Below, in pieces: positions 17,405 to 26,048 of a DNA stretch of 64,000 bases. Where the stretch lies: NCBI RefSeq assembly GCF_016741935.1, contig NZ_JAERRG010000007.1:62001-126000 (forward strand). The letters run 5' to 3'. Position 1 is the stretch's first letter, and each line of letters starts with the position of its first letter. The translations under genes and the position numbers were made by a program. Under the pieces are notes generated by a model. The model had not been told where the DNA came from. It saw nothing but the letters and a program-made list of their open reading frames with translations, and searched no databases. This DNA is from Streptomyces endocoffeicus (GTDB lineage: Bacteria; Actinomycetota; Actinomycetes; Streptomycetales; Streptomycetaceae).

Positions 17405-18610
17405 TCAGCCGGCACCCGTTTCCGCGGTGGTCGTGGGGTCGTCCGAGGCGGGCGACTCCGTGGACTTCAGGGGATCAGCCGCGGTCGTGGGGTTGGTGGC
17501 GTCGGTCGGCGTGGTGGTGTCCGGCGGAGGGGGCGGCGGGGCTGTGTCGCCGTCCCCGCCACCTTTTCCCGGATCGCCGCCGGAGTCGCCACCGCTGTCC
17601 GAACCGGCACTGTCACCGGAGCCGGAACCGGAACCGGACCCGGAGCCGCCGTTGCCGTTGGAGCCGCTGCCGCCGCCGTTGCCGCTGTCCGTGCCGCCGC
17701 TGTCACCGCCGCTGCCGGTGCTCTCATCGCTGCGCGGGGTGTTGCCCGTACCGTCGTCGGCGAGGACCTGCGTGCAGTAGCCGTGGATCGCGGACGCGCC
17801 GCCCGCCGCCTTCGTCAGCTTCTTCAGCGACTTCTTGTCGAGTTCCGCGCCCACACCCGTTTCCGAGTCCAGATACCGGGGGCAGACGCTCAGGGCCCAG
17901 TGCGGCACGCCGGGCTGCCCCTGGGAGGAACCGTTCGACTTGCCGTTCTTGCCCTTGCCGTCGCCCTCCGGGTCGGAGGGAACCGTTCCGCCCTGAGCGC
18001 CGTTCGACCCCACATCGCTGGCATCGTTGTCGCCCGAACCGCTGGGATCAGGCGACGTCGTACCGCCGTCCTGGGAGATCTCCGGATGGGCGGAGTCCCC
18101 GCCGGAACCGCCGTTCGACATGCTCACCGAGGGGCCCGGCGTGTGGTCGCTCTGCCCGAACGGTGTCGGCAGTACCCCCGCGGCTGCCGCCACCGCGAAT
18201 CCGCTGAGCGCACATCCGGCCACGACCGCGACCATGCCCGCGCGCAGCGGGCGCCGCAGCCGCGGCTGTCTCTCTCTGAACCGCCGGATCCGGTGCGGCC
18301 GCCGGGTCATGTCCATTTCGGCCACCCCGGCCACGGACCCCGCCTCGGCGTCGGCGGCGACCTCGACCCGGGCCGCCCGGAAGGCGGCCACGGCCGCCTC
18401 CTCACCGGGAAACGCGGACGCGTCGGAGGGGGCCGCCGTACGGCCCGCCCCGGCGGCGGCGCTGAGCACGGCCGCCAACCGTTCCGCATCGGCATATGAC
18501 TGGTCGCCCCGGCCGTCGGGAGCTGCAGGCTGCTCCTCGACCGGTTCGCCGCGAAGCAACCGCTCCGCGGCACTGTCATCCAGCCAGCTGTAGCGGTGGT
18601 CTTCGGCCAT
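17405..18610 (-). CDS. Membrane-anchored Ser/Gly-rich protein coupled to a sigma factor
   Basis: 401 residues in three parts: a cytoplasmic 120-residue N-terminus, one membrane helix at about 123-148, and a long extracytoplasmic region rich in Ser, Gly, Asp, Pro and Thr. Within the latter is a short compact segment with two Cys (VCPRYL...IHGYC). The ATG shares a base with the sigma stop (TGATG), so the two are translationally coupled. Position and topology suggest an anti-sigma-type regulator, but there is no zinc-binding HxxxCxxC motif, so this is tentative. Near-identical Gly-Ser repeats fill residues 290-350. Confidence 0.75.
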   Translation of the reverse strand: MAEDHRYSWLDDSAAERLLRGEPVEEQPAAPDGRGDQSYADAERLAAVLSAAAGAGRTAAPSDASAFPGEEAAVAAFRAARVEVAADAEAGSVAGVAEMDMTRRPHRIRRFRERQPRLRRPLRAGMVAVVAGCALSGFAVAAAAGVLPTPFGQSDHTPGPSVSMSNGGSGGDSAHPEISQDGGTTSPDPSGSGDNDASDVGSNGAQGGTVPSDPEGDGKGKNGKSNGSSQGQPGVPHWALSVCPRYLDSETGVGAELDKKSLKKLTKAAGGASAIHGYCTQVLADDGTGNTPRSDESTGSGGDSGGTDSGNGGGSGSNGNGGSGSGSGSGSGDSAGSDSGGDSGGDPGKGGGDGDTAPPPPPPDTTTPTDATNPTTAADPLKSTESPASDDPTTTAETGAG

Positions 18611-19290
18611 CACATGTCCTTCTGCGTTGGCGCGCGTGAATCCGTCACACCAGCAGACTTCGCCACACCCGGCTTGGTTGCACCGCCGCCGTGTGACTCG
18701 CGTTGCCCTGGGACCGCGTCGAGCACCGAATCGCCCCCGGCCGCGGGGCCGATCAGATCGGCGAGCCGCCGCAGCCCCCGGTGGGCGGCGGTGCGCACCG
18801 CCCCGGGCCGCTTGCCCAGCACCGCGGCCGCGCTCTTGGCGTCGAGGCCGAGGACCACCCGGAGCACCACCGCCTCGGCCTGGTCCTGCGGCAGCTGGGA
18901 GATCAGCCCGAGCGCCTTGCCGGTGCCGATGGCCTCCATCGCCTCACCGGCCGTGTCCGCGTCGGACGGCCGGAACTCCAGCTCCGACTCATCGCCGCCG
19001 ATGGCCGGGCGGCGGCCGCGCATCCGTATGTGGTCCAGCGCGCGATTGCGGGCTATCCGGGCCGCCCAGCCCCGGAAACGATCCGCGTCACCGCTAAACC
19101 GCTGCAGGTCACGGGCGATCTGCAGCCACGCTTCCGAGGTGATGTCCTCCGCGTCGCCATCACCGACCAGCGTGCGCACGTAGCCGAGGAGGCGAGGGTG
19201 CACGGACCGGTAGACGGTCCGGAAGGCGGTCTCGTCCCCTTCCTGCGCCGCGAGCACCGCGGCGGTCAGTTCCGCGTCGTCGCCCTGCAC
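18610..19290 (-). CDS. ECF-type RNA polymerase sigma factor
   Basis: 226 residues. Region 2 spans about 15-85 (AEDITSEAWLQIARDLQRF, then RFRGWAARIARNRALDHIR), and region 4 spans about 130-185 (LPQDQAEAVVLRVVLGLDAK, GAVRTAAHRGLRRL). A 38-residue tail follows. I chose GTG 19290 because AGGAAG lies 5-6 nt upstream; GTG 19308 lacks a Shine-Dalgarno. Its stop overlaps the start of the membrane protein gene, which probably controls its activity. Regulon and signal unknown. Confidence 0.88.
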   Translation of the reverse strand: MQGDDAELTAAVLAAQEGDETAFRTVYRSVHPRLLGYVRTLVGDGDAEDITSEAWLQIARDLQRFSGDADRFRGWAARIARNRALDHIRMRGRRPAIGGDESELEFRPSDADTAGEAMEAIGTGKALGLISQLPQDQAEAVVLRVVLGLDAKSAAAVLGKRPGAVRTAAHRGLRRLADLIGPAAGGDSVLDAVPGQRESHGGGATKPGVAKSAGVTDSRAPTQKDM

Positions 19291-19351
19291 GCTCTCTTCC
19301 TGCCCCACTCGGAGAATCCGTGGTCCAGTCGATTCCGGCGTAACCCGCGGG

Positions 19352-20416
19352 CTAGCCCTGCCCGTAGGGCGGGTACTGCTGACCGGGCTGGCCGGGCGGC
19401 GGGGTCGGCGGCATCTGGGGGGCACCATACGGCGCGGAGCCGGGGGCCGGGGAGCCGTACGGGTTCGGCGACGGCATTCCGTACGGTGCCGGACCGGCCA
19501 TCTGCGGGGGCAGCGAGGCCCGCTGCTCCTGCATCGCGGTGATCTGCCGGACCAGCAGCAGCGCCAGGACCGCCGCGGCCATGAAGATCACGATGGCGAA
19601 CATGTCGAAGGCCAGGATGGAGTGCAGGCTCTCGATGTCGCTCTTCGCCTCCGAGGGAGTAGGGGAGTAGTCGTCGGCCTCCACCTTGCCCCGCAGCAGG
19701 TTGTACCGGACCCCGCCGACGGCGTTGGTGACCAGCGCCACGATCCAGGTGACCCACCAGCCGCCCAGCAGCCCGCGGCTGACGGCGTGCGGCCCCTGCG
19801 GGGAGCTGGCGCGCCAGATGTCGTTGGCGATCTGCTTGGGGAACCAGAGGTTGACCACCGGGGTGAACCACGAACCGGCCGCCCAGCCGCTGCTGAAGCG
19901 GTGCTGGCCGGGGGCGAAGACCTCGGCGTTCAGCCGCAGCCGCCGGAACCAGATCGCCCAGACCACGGCGATCGCGACGGTGAGCAGCGAGTAGATGACC
20001 TGGGCCGTGGTGAACATGTCGTCGGCGTCGTTCAGGTCGTCCTCGGTGATGGAGACCGACTTGCCCTCGACCGCGTCCAGCATGTCCCCGATCACGCTGT
20101 ACTGGCCGGATCGCGCCACCAGGAGGAAGATGAGCGCGGGCAGCGCCAGCCCGAACAGCACGAGGAGCGTGGTGGAAAGCCCGCGCCGCAGATCGACCCC
20201 GCCGGTCGGCATGCCCATCGGCGGGGCGGCCGGGTAGCCGTAGCCGCCGGGCATCGGCGGCGCCTGCGGCGGGACGGACGGCTGCTGCGGCGGGACGTAC
20301 GGCTGCTGCGGGGGGCCGGACGGCTGCTGCTGGAGCTGCTGCTGGTAGGTCCCGCATGCGGCACAGCGCCCGTCGGGGCCGACGGCGACAGCGCGGCAGT
20401 TCCCACACGGATACAT
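19352..20416 (-). CDS. DUF4328 membrane protein with N-terminal zinc ribbon
   Basis: 354 residues. The N-terminus has CGNC and CAAC, forming a likely zinc ribbon. Then come Gln/Pro-rich repeats (residues 25-70), four or so hydrophobic helices with the DUF4328 signature GWAAGSWFTPVVNLWFPKQI and WWVTWI, and a Pro/Gly/Tyr-rich tail. This architecture is common in actinobacteria; function is unknown. ATG 20416 is preceded by AGGGGG at longer than ideal spacing. The gene lies 61 nt upstream of the sigma gene on the same strand and could be cotranscribed. Confidence 0.85.
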   Translation of the reverse strand: MYPCGNCRAVAVGPDGRCAACGTYQQQLQQQPSGPPQQPYVPPQQPSVPPQAPPMPGGYGYPAAPPMGMPTGGVDLRRGLSTTLLVLFGLALPALIFLLVARSGQYSVIGDMLDAVEGKSVSITEDDLNDADDMFTTAQVIYSLLTVAIAVVWAIWFRRLRLNAEVFAPGQHRFSSGWAAGSWFTPVVNLWFPKQIANDIWRASSPQGPHAVSRGLLGGWWVTWIVALVTNAVGGVRYNLLRGKVEADDYSPTPSEAKSDIESLHSILAFDMFAIVIFMAAAVLALLLVRQITAMQEQRASLPPQMAGPAPYGMPSPNPYGSPAPGSAPYGAPQMPPTPPPGQPGQQYPPYGQG

Positions 20417-20756
20417 GGTCTTTTGAGTCCCCCTGGGAACGTGACCGCTCCGGGCCACGCGAGAAAATAAGCCTCTGACCGCGCCCAGAGCGCGGACCTG
20501 CACGTTACGGGCATCCGACCGGTCCCGTCCAGAGCGGAACGAGCCCCGGACAACGGGGTGAAGTCCCCGGTTTCGTGCAAGGGGAGGTGTGACGTAATCG
20601 AGGCGTGCGACGCTGTAAGGGGTACGAGCCTGATCCAGGCTCTCCTGATCGACGGTCGGGGCCTCTCCTGTGGGGGGTGGCGGCCCCGACCGTCCTTCTT
20701 TTCTCCCTCTCGGAACGCTCCCGGGAACGCGTGCTCAGGCCCGGTGGCCGCCGCGC
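20417..20756 (+). ncRNA. Candidate small RNA ending in an orphan intrinsic terminator
   Basis: This 340-bp gap lies between two minus-strand genes, yet it contains a plus-strand intrinsic terminator: GACGGTCGGGGCC (20651-20663), its exact complement (20682-20694), then CTTCTTTTCT. Directly upstream is a second perfect hairpin, GAGCCTG-ATC-CAGGCTC (20626-20642). No plus-strand gene ends here, so a short independent transcript is likely. The 5' end and promoter are not defined; the given span is the whole gap. Confidence 0.4.
20651..20705 (+). terminator. Rho-independent terminator, plus strand
   Basis: Perfect 13-bp stem with an 18-nt loop followed by a C/U-rich tail (CTTCTTTTCT). One of the few terminators in the window with a U-tract. 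The minus-strand side has no U-tract, so it is not the terminator of the hexosaminidase gene. Confidence 0.75.
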
Positions 20757-22430
20757 TCAGACCCCCAGCCGCTCCGCGAGCCGGGTGAAGCCGGACCAGC
20801 TCAGCGGCGGCTTCCCGGGGTCCCACACCCGCTGCGCCAGCGCCGCGAGCGGCAGCCGGATGCCCTGGGCCACCTGGGCGGGGGTCTGGGCCTCGGGGCG
20901 GTCGCCCCAGATCGCGAAGCGGGCGCCGAGGATCCGGTCGGGTCCGGTCAGGCTCTTGTCGGCGACGGGCGTGGAGCCGCGCAGTACCGCCGGGGACCAG
21001 TCCTCGTAGATGCCTTCCCCGGTCGGATAGGTGAAGCCGCCGGGCTGGCCGAGTACGTAGTAGAGGAAGGAGTCGTTGAGGTTGACCACCTTGCGGCCCT
21101 CCTTCAGATACTCCTGCGGCTGCCGTGCCGTCTCCTTCAGCCGTCCCGTCCAGTACTCGACCTCGATGTACTTCGCGGGCTGGACCACGCCGCCCGCGAA
21201 GAAGCCGTCGTTCCACGCCTTGGGCTGCTTGCCGAGCTGCCGCGCGAGCCGGGCCCGGTCGTTCAGCCAGCCGGTGACCAGATCCTGCACCCGGGCGCTG
21301 GGCCCGTACTTCCGCTTGGCGGCGGCCGCCAGCTTGGGGAACGACGCCTGGGGGTCCTTGACGGTCAGCGCGAGGTACTCATCGGCGCCCAGGTGCCACC
21401 AGCGGCCGGGGAAGAGCGGGGCGTACTCGCGCATCAGGTCATCGACGATGCGGGCCGCGGCCGGATTGGAGATGTCCACCGAGCCCTGGAAGGTGGTGCC
21501 GCCCGCGTTGCGCAGCTGGAGCTGCGGATGGGCCCGGATGACGGCGCCGAGGTGGCCCGGCGAGTCGATCTCGGGGATGACGGTGATGTGCAGCCGCTGC
21601 CCGAGCGCGACGATCTGCCGGACCTGGTCCTTGGTGAGGTGCGGGGACGAGACGATCTCGGGGTGGCTGGTGCTCTGGATGCGGAAGCCCTGATCGTCCG
21701 AGAAGTGCAGGGCCAGCTGATTGAGCTTGAGATCGGCCATCTCGCGCATCCGGGCCTCGATCCATCCGACCGGGTAGAACTTGCGCGCGATGTCCAGGTT
21801 GAGGCCGCGCTGGGCACGGCCGGGCCGGTCGTGGATCACGCCCTCGGGGAGCCGGCCGCCGGAGCGCAGGGCCTGTTTCACGGTGCGGGTGCCGTAGAAG
21901 ACGCCCGCGTCGGCGGGGCCGGTGATCCGGGCGCGGCCGCCCGCGACCTTCAGGGTGTACGCCTCGGCGCCGCCGCTCTGTTCCGGGGCGAGGGCGAGGG
22001 AGAGGTCACCGCGGCGGGCGGGGCCGGAGGTGGTGCGCAGCCCCAGCTCCGCGGCGATCATGCGGGCCTCGTCGGCGAGCGGGCCCTTGAGGTCGGCCAC
22101 CACCCGGCTGGTGTCGCCGGGCCGCCAGCCGGGGCCCGAGGCCGGGGTGAAGTCGCGGACGGAGGGGATGGTGCGGGGCGGCGCGGAGGTCGCCGTGGCG
22201 TGCGGCGGGACGGCCGAGGGGGACCGTGCCGAGGTGGCGGTCGTGGCGTGTGGGGAGGACCGCGCGGGCGAGGAGCGGGTGCCCGACGGGTGCTGCCCGC
22301 CTTCCGTCTGCTGACAGCCGAGGGTTGTCAGGACGAGCGCGCCGACGGCCCCCGCGACGACACCACGGACACAGGACGCCTTGGTGGCACGGACGCAGGA
22401 CGCCTTGGTGGCTCTGAGCGGCAATCCCAT
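20757..22430 (-). CDS. GH20 beta-N-acetylhexosaminidase lipoprotein
   Basis: Secreted enzyme of 557 residues that removes terminal GlcNAc or GalNAc from chitin or glycans. The signal sequence ends in LTTLGC (lipobox). A Ser/Thr/Ala-rich linker leads to a GH20b-like N-domain and the catalytic barrel, with NLDIARKFYP, PEIDSPGH and the catalytic pair in HLGADEYL (Asp-Glu). ATG 22430 has GGAGGAGG upstream. The signal-peptide n-region contains an exact eight-residue duplication, RATKASCV, from a 24-bp DNA repeat. Single gene. Confidence 0.92.
   Translation of the reverse strand: MGLPLRATKASCVRATKASCVRGVVAGAVGALVLTTLGCQQTEGGQHPSGTRSSPARSSPHATTATSARSPSAVPPHATATSAPPRTIPSVRDFTPASGPGWRPGDTSRVVADLKGPLADEARMIAAELGLRTTSGPARRGDLSLALAPEQSGGAEAYTLKVAGGRARITGPADAGVFYGTRTVKQALRSGGRLPEGVIHDRPGRAQRGLNLDIARKFYPVGWIEARMREMADLKLNQLALHFSDDQGFRIQSTSHPEIVSSPHLTKDQVRQIVALGQRLHITVIPEIDSPGHLGAVIRAHPQLQLRNAGGTTFQGSVDISNPAAARIVDDLMREYAPLFPGRWWHLGADEYLALTVKDPQASFPKLAAAAKRKYGPSARVQDLVTGWLNDRARLARQLGKQPKAWNDGFFAGGVVQPAKYIEVEYWTGRLKETARQPQEYLKEGRKVVNLNDSFLYYVLGQPGGFTYPTGEGIYEDWSPAVLRGSTPVADKSLTGPDRILGARFAIWGDRPEAQTPAQVAQGIRLPLAALAQRVWDPGKPPLSWSGFTRLAERLGV
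22367..22414 (-). repeat. 24-bp tandem duplication in the hexosaminidase signal peptide
   Basis: Two in-frame copies (about 22367-22390 and 22391-22414) sharing CAGGACGCCTTGGTGG, encoding RATKASCV twice. Confidence 0.8.
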
Positions 22431-22668
22431 GGCGGTGTACCTCCTCCTCGGACCCTCCCCGCTTCACGCGTTCGGCCGCTTGTGGCCGAAAAAAGCCCTG
22501 CGCCCCGAATGCCGTCCACCGCATGCGGTAAAACCTCCCCGTTCGGGTGATATCGCGTTCCCTCCGACGCACCCGCCTCCCCGCGTCGTTAGCGTGTACT
22601 GCTCACGCGCCCAGCCCATGTGTCCCACGCCTCCCCCGGGTCCGTCTCCCCCGGGCGTCCGTTCCCAT

Positions 22669-22702
22669 GCGCGCCTCATGCGTGTGCGCGCCTCATGCGT
22701 GT
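22669..22702 (+). repeat. 17-bp tandem duplication at the start of the OHCU decarboxylase gene
   Basis: GCGCGCCTCATGCGTGT at 22669-22685 and again at 22686-22702. It duplicates an ATG/GTG region and makes the start codon ambiguous. Confidence 0.8.
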
Positions 22703-23256
22703 CCGAGGAGTCCACGCTGTCCAGGTCCAGGTCCCGCGCCGCCGCCCCCCGCCTCGACCGGCTCAACACCGCCCCCGCCGACGCGGCCGAGGCCGCGCTC
22801 CTCTCCTGTTGCGGCAGCCGCCGCTGGGCCCGGCTGATCGCGGCCCACCGCCCGTACCCGGATCTGGAGGCGCTGCTGGCCGCCGGGGACGAGGCCAGCT
22901 ATGACCTCACCCCCGCCGATCTGGACGAGGCGCTCGCGGACGAGTCGGTCGTCGGCCATGAGCTGCCGCCCGCCGACGGCCTGGGGTCGCCGGCCGCGCA
23001 CACCGCGCTCCGGGCCGCCCACGACGCGTACGAGCGTCGGTTCGGTCACGTTTTCGTCATCTGTCTGGATGGTCTGCGGCCCGAGGAGCGGCTGGACCGG
23101 CTGCTGACCGGGATCCGGGACCGGCTGGGCAACGAGTGGGAGCGGGAGCGCGACAACACCGCCGAGGAGCTGCGGCGCATCGCCCGGGGCAGACTGGCCC
23201 GGCTGACCGGGAATCGGTCCCGTTCGCCGGAAGTGCCCGGTTTCCGGATCGCATGA
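22678..23256 (+). CDS. uraD: OHCU decarboxylase (uric acid degradation)
   Basis: Decarboxylates 2-oxo-4-hydroxy-4-carboxy-5-ureidoimidazoline to S-allantoin, the last step of urate oxidation. The family core is clear: NTAPADAAEAALLSCCGSRR, LRAAHDAYERRFGHVFVIC, RDRLGNEWERERDNTAEEL. About 165 residues of conserved domain follow a poorly conserved N-terminus. ATG 22678 gives 192 residues but lacks a Shine-Dalgarno. GTG 22684 or 22699 are also possible, and GAGGAG at 22705 suggests a later non-ATG start. No urate oxidase or HIU hydrolase gene is adjacent. Confidence 0.8.
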   Translation: MRVRASCVSEESTLSRSRSRAAAPRLDRLNTAPADAAEAALLSCCGSRRWARLIAAHRPYPDLEALLAAGDEASYDLTPADLDEALADESVVGHELPPADGLGSPAAHTALRAAHDAYERRFGHVFVICLDGLRPEERLDRLLTGIRDRLGNEWERERDNTAEELRRIARGRLARLTGNRSRSPEVPGFRIA

Positions 23257-23412
23257 TCGCCCGTCCGTGCTTGATCGATCACACTTGAGCCCCCCGGAGG
23301 GTTCCTCCGACAACACGTCGGTACGATGGCCAGGGCCGGTGGACCGTACCCGGCCGGGCCCGACCGACCGTGAAGCCGGCAGGCCCCAATCCCGCTTCCG
23401 GAGGGTTTTTCC

Positions 23413-23793
23413 GTGCCGGCTGGAACGCTGTATCGCGGCCGGGAAGGTATGTGGTCCTGGGTGGCTCATCGAGTCACCGGCGTCCTCATCTTCTTCTTCC
23501 TGTTCGTACATGTGCTGGACACCTCGCTGGTCCGCGTCTCGCCCGAGGCGTACGACAACGTGGTCGCCACGTACAAGAATCCCGTCGTGAACCTGATGGA
23601 GTACGGCCTGGTGGCCGCCATCCTGTTTCACGCTCTCAACGGCCTTCGCGTCATCGCCGTCGACTTCTGGTCCAAGGGCGCGAGGTACCAGCGTCAGATG
23701 CTCTGGGGCGTCGTCGGTATCTGGGTCGTGCTGATGGCCGGTGCCTTCTACCCGATCCTCCAGCACACGCTGCGCGAACTGTTCGGGAGCTGA
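23413..23793 (+). CDS. sdhC: Succinate dehydrogenase cytochrome b556 subunit
   Basis: 126-residue membrane subunit with three hydrophobic helices. SWVAHRVTGVLIFFFLFVHVLD carries the haem/quinone-site residues (Ser, Arg, His), and ILFHALNGLRVI has a second conserved His. GTG 23413 has GGAGGG 8 nt upstream. First gene of sdhCDAB; sdhD starts 6 nt after it. With SdhD it anchors the flavoprotein and iron-sulfur subunits and passes electrons to menaquinone. The 156-bp upstream gap has no obvious operator. Confidence 0.93.
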   Translation: MPAGTLYRGREGMWSWVAHRVTGVLIFFFLFVHVLDTSLVRVSPEAYDNVVATYKNPVVNLMEYGLVAAILFHALNGLRVIAVDFWSKGARYQRQMLWGVVGIWVVLMAGAFYPILQHTLRELFGS

Positions 23794-23798
23794 CGCAC

Positions 23799-24269
23799 AT
23801 GTCCGCCGAGACCACCACCCCCGCGAGCGACGCGGTCAGCGCGTACGACGTGGATCATCCGGCTCCGGTCATCGAGCCGCCGCGGGCCCGCACCCGTAAG
23901 ACGCCCAGGGCGACCCGGACGAACTTCGAGATGTACGGCTGGCTCTTCATGCGCCTGTCCGGCGTCCTGCTGGTCGTCCTGGTCCTGGGCCATCTGCTGA
24001 TCCAGCTGGTGCTGGACGGCGGTGTCACCAAGATCGGCTTCGCCTTCGTGGCCGGCCGCTGGGCCTCGCCGTTCTGGCAGGCATGGGATCTGATCATGCT
24101 CTGGCTCGCCACGCTGCACGGCGCGAACGGCCTGCGCACGATCATCAACGACTACGCGGAGCGGGACAACACCCGCCTGTGGCTGAAGGCGCTGCTCTAC
24201 ACGGCGGCGGGATTCACCATCGTGCTCGGCACTCTGGTGATCTTCACCTTCGACCCGAACATCCGCTAG
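23799..24269 (+). CDS. sdhD: Succinate dehydrogenase hydrophobic membrane anchor subunit
   Basis: 156 residues. A 45-residue cytoplasmic N-terminus is followed by three helices. FMRLSGVLLVVLVLGHL and LHGANGLRTIINDY hold the conserved Arg and His positions matching those in SdhC. ATG 23799 with GGGAGC upstream. Together with SdhC it forms the quinone-reducing membrane domain. Cotranscribed with sdhC and sdhA. Confidence 0.92.
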   Translation: MSAETTTPASDAVSAYDVDHPAPVIEPPRARTRKTPRATRTNFEMYGWLFMRLSGVLLVVLVLGHLLIQLVLDGGVTKIGFAFVAGRWASPFWQAWDLIMLWLATLHGANGLRTIINDYAERDNTRLWLKALLYTAAGFTIVLGTLVIFTFDPNIR

Positions 24270-24293
24270 GCCCCGGGGCTGAGGTATCCACTC

Positions 24294-26048
24294 ATGAAGA
24301 TCCACAAGTACGACACCGTCATCGTCGGCGCCGGCGGGGCCGGAATGCGCGCGGCCATCGAGTCGACCAAGCGCAGCCGCACCGCGGTGCTCACCAAGCT
24401 CTACCCGACCCGGTCCCACACCGGCGCCGCGCAGGGCGGCATGGCCGCCGCCCTCGCCAACGTCGAGGAGGACAACTGGGAGTGGCACACCTTCGACACG
24501 ATCAAGGGCGGTGACTACCTGGTCGACCAGGACGCCGCCGAGATCCTGGCGAAGGAGGCCATCGACTCGGTCCTGGACCTCGAGAAGATGGGCCTGCCGT
24601 TCAACCGGACCCCGAACGGCACCATCGACCAGCGCCGCTTCGGCGGCCACAGCCGGAACCACGGCGAGGCCCCGGTCCGCCGGTCCTGCTACGCCTCGGA
24701 CCGCACCGGTCACATGATCCTCCAGACGCTGTACCAGAACTGCGTCAAGGAGGGCGTGGAGTTCTACAACGAGTTCTACGTCCTGGACCTCCTGATGACC
24801 GAGGTCGACGGGGTCAAGCGCACCGCCGGTGTGGTGGCGTACGAGCTGGCCACCGGCGAGCTGCACGTCTTCCAGGCGAAGGCCGTCGTCTTCGCCTCGG
24901 GCGGCTGCGGCAAGTTCTTCAAGGTGACCTCCAACGCCCACACCCTCACCGGTGACGGCCAGGCGGTCGCCTACCGGCGCGGGCTGCCGCTGGAGGACAT
25001 GGAGTTCTTCCAGTTCCACCCGACCGGCATCTGGCGGATGGGCATCCTGCTGACGGAGGGCGCCCGCGGTGAGGGCGGCATCCTCCGCAACAAGGACGGC
25101 GAGCGCTTCATGGAGAAGTACGCGCCGGTCATGAAGGACCTCGCCTCGCGCGACGTGGTCTCGCGGTCGATCTACACCGAGATCCGCGAGGGCCGCGGCT
25201 GCGGCCCCGAGGGCGACCACGTCTACCTGGACCTCACCCACCTGCCGCCGGAGCAGCTCGACGCCAAGCTGCCCGACATCACCGAGTTCGCGCGGACCTA
25301 CCTCGGCATCGAGCCGTACACGGACCCGATCCCGATCCAGCCCACCGCGCACTACACGATGGGCGGCATCCCGACCAACGTCCAGGGCGAGGTGCTGGCG
25401 GACAACGACACCGTCGTGCCCGGCCTGTACGCGGCCGGCGAGGTCGCCTGCGTCTCGGTGCACGGCGCCAACCGCCTGGGCACCAACTCGCTGCTCGACA
25501 TCAACGTCTTCGGCCGCCGGGCGGGCATCGCCGCCGCGGAGTACTCGGCCACGGCCGACTTCGTCGAGCTTCCGGAGGACCCGTCCGCGTTCGTCCAGGC
25601 GCAGGTCGAGAACCTGCGGGACGCGACCGGCACCGAGCGGGTCACCGAGGTCCGCAAGGCGCTCCAGGAGACCATGGACAAGAACGTCATGGTCTTCCGC
25701 ACCGAGCAGACGCTCAAGGAGGCCGTCGAGGAGATCGGCCACCTGCGCGAGCGCTTCAAGAACGTCAGCGTCCAGGACAAGGGCAAGCGGTTCAACACCG
25801 ATCTGCTGGAGGCCATCGAGCTGGGCAACCTGCTCGACCTGGCCGAGGTCATGGCCATCTCCGCCCTGGCCCGCAAGGAGTCGCGCGGCGGTCACTACCG
25901 CGAGGACTACCCGAACCGCGACGACGTCAACTTCATGCGGCACACCATGGCGTACCGAGAGGTGGGCGCGGACGGCTCCGAGTCCATCCGCCTCGACTAC
26001 AAGCCGGTCGTGCAGACCCGCTACCAGCCGATGGAGCGTAAGTACTGA
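24294..26048 (+). CDS. sdhA: Succinate dehydrogenase flavoprotein subunit
   Basis: 584-residue FAD subunit that oxidises succinate to fumarate. The N-terminal dinucleotide motif VIVGAGGAGMRAA is at about 10-22; RSHTGAAQGGMAAAL contains the His that binds FAD covalently; HPTGIW and the capping-domain Arg in RYDLA-type context follow. Length is normal. ATG 24294 has GAGG upstream. The stop TGA shares its A with the sdhB ATG, ensuring balanced synthesis. Confidence 0.97.
   Translation: MKIHKYDTVIVGAGGAGMRAAIESTKRSRTAVLTKLYPTRSHTGAAQGGMAAALANVEEDNWEWHTFDTIKGGDYLVDQDAAEILAKEAIDSVLDLEKMGLPFNRTPNGTIDQRRFGGHSRNHGEAPVRRSCYASDRTGHMILQTLYQNCVKEGVEFYNEFYVLDLLMTEVDGVKRTAGVVAYELATGELHVFQAKAVVFASGGCGKFFKVTSNAHTLTGDGQAVAYRRGLPLEDMEFFQFHPTGIWRMGILLTEGARGEGGILRNKDGERFMEKYAPVMKDLASRDVVSRSIYTEIREGRGCGPEGDHVYLDLTHLPPEQLDAKLPDITEFARTYLGIEPYTDPIPIQPTAHYTMGGIPTNVQGEVLADNDTVVPGLYAAGEVACVSVHGANRLGTNSLLDINVFGRRAGIAAAEYSATADFVELPEDPSAFVQAQVENLRDATGTERVTEVRKALQETMDKNVMVFRTEQTLKEAVEEIGHLRERFKNVSVQDKGKRFNTDLLEAIELGNLLDLAEVMAISALARKESRGGHYREDYPNRDDVNFMRHTMAYREVGADGSESIRLDYKPVVQTRYQPMERKY

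Noticed and set aside
20558..20788. A 76-codon plus-strand frame starting near the orphan terminator
   Set aside because: It reads straight through the terminator stem and U-tract and has no conserved features, so it is unlikely to be translated as such.
23748..25943. A 731-codon minus-strand frame opposite sdhA
   Set aside because: Antisense shadow of sdhA; residue pattern (Arg/Asp/Glu/Val/Leu) follows third-position bias.
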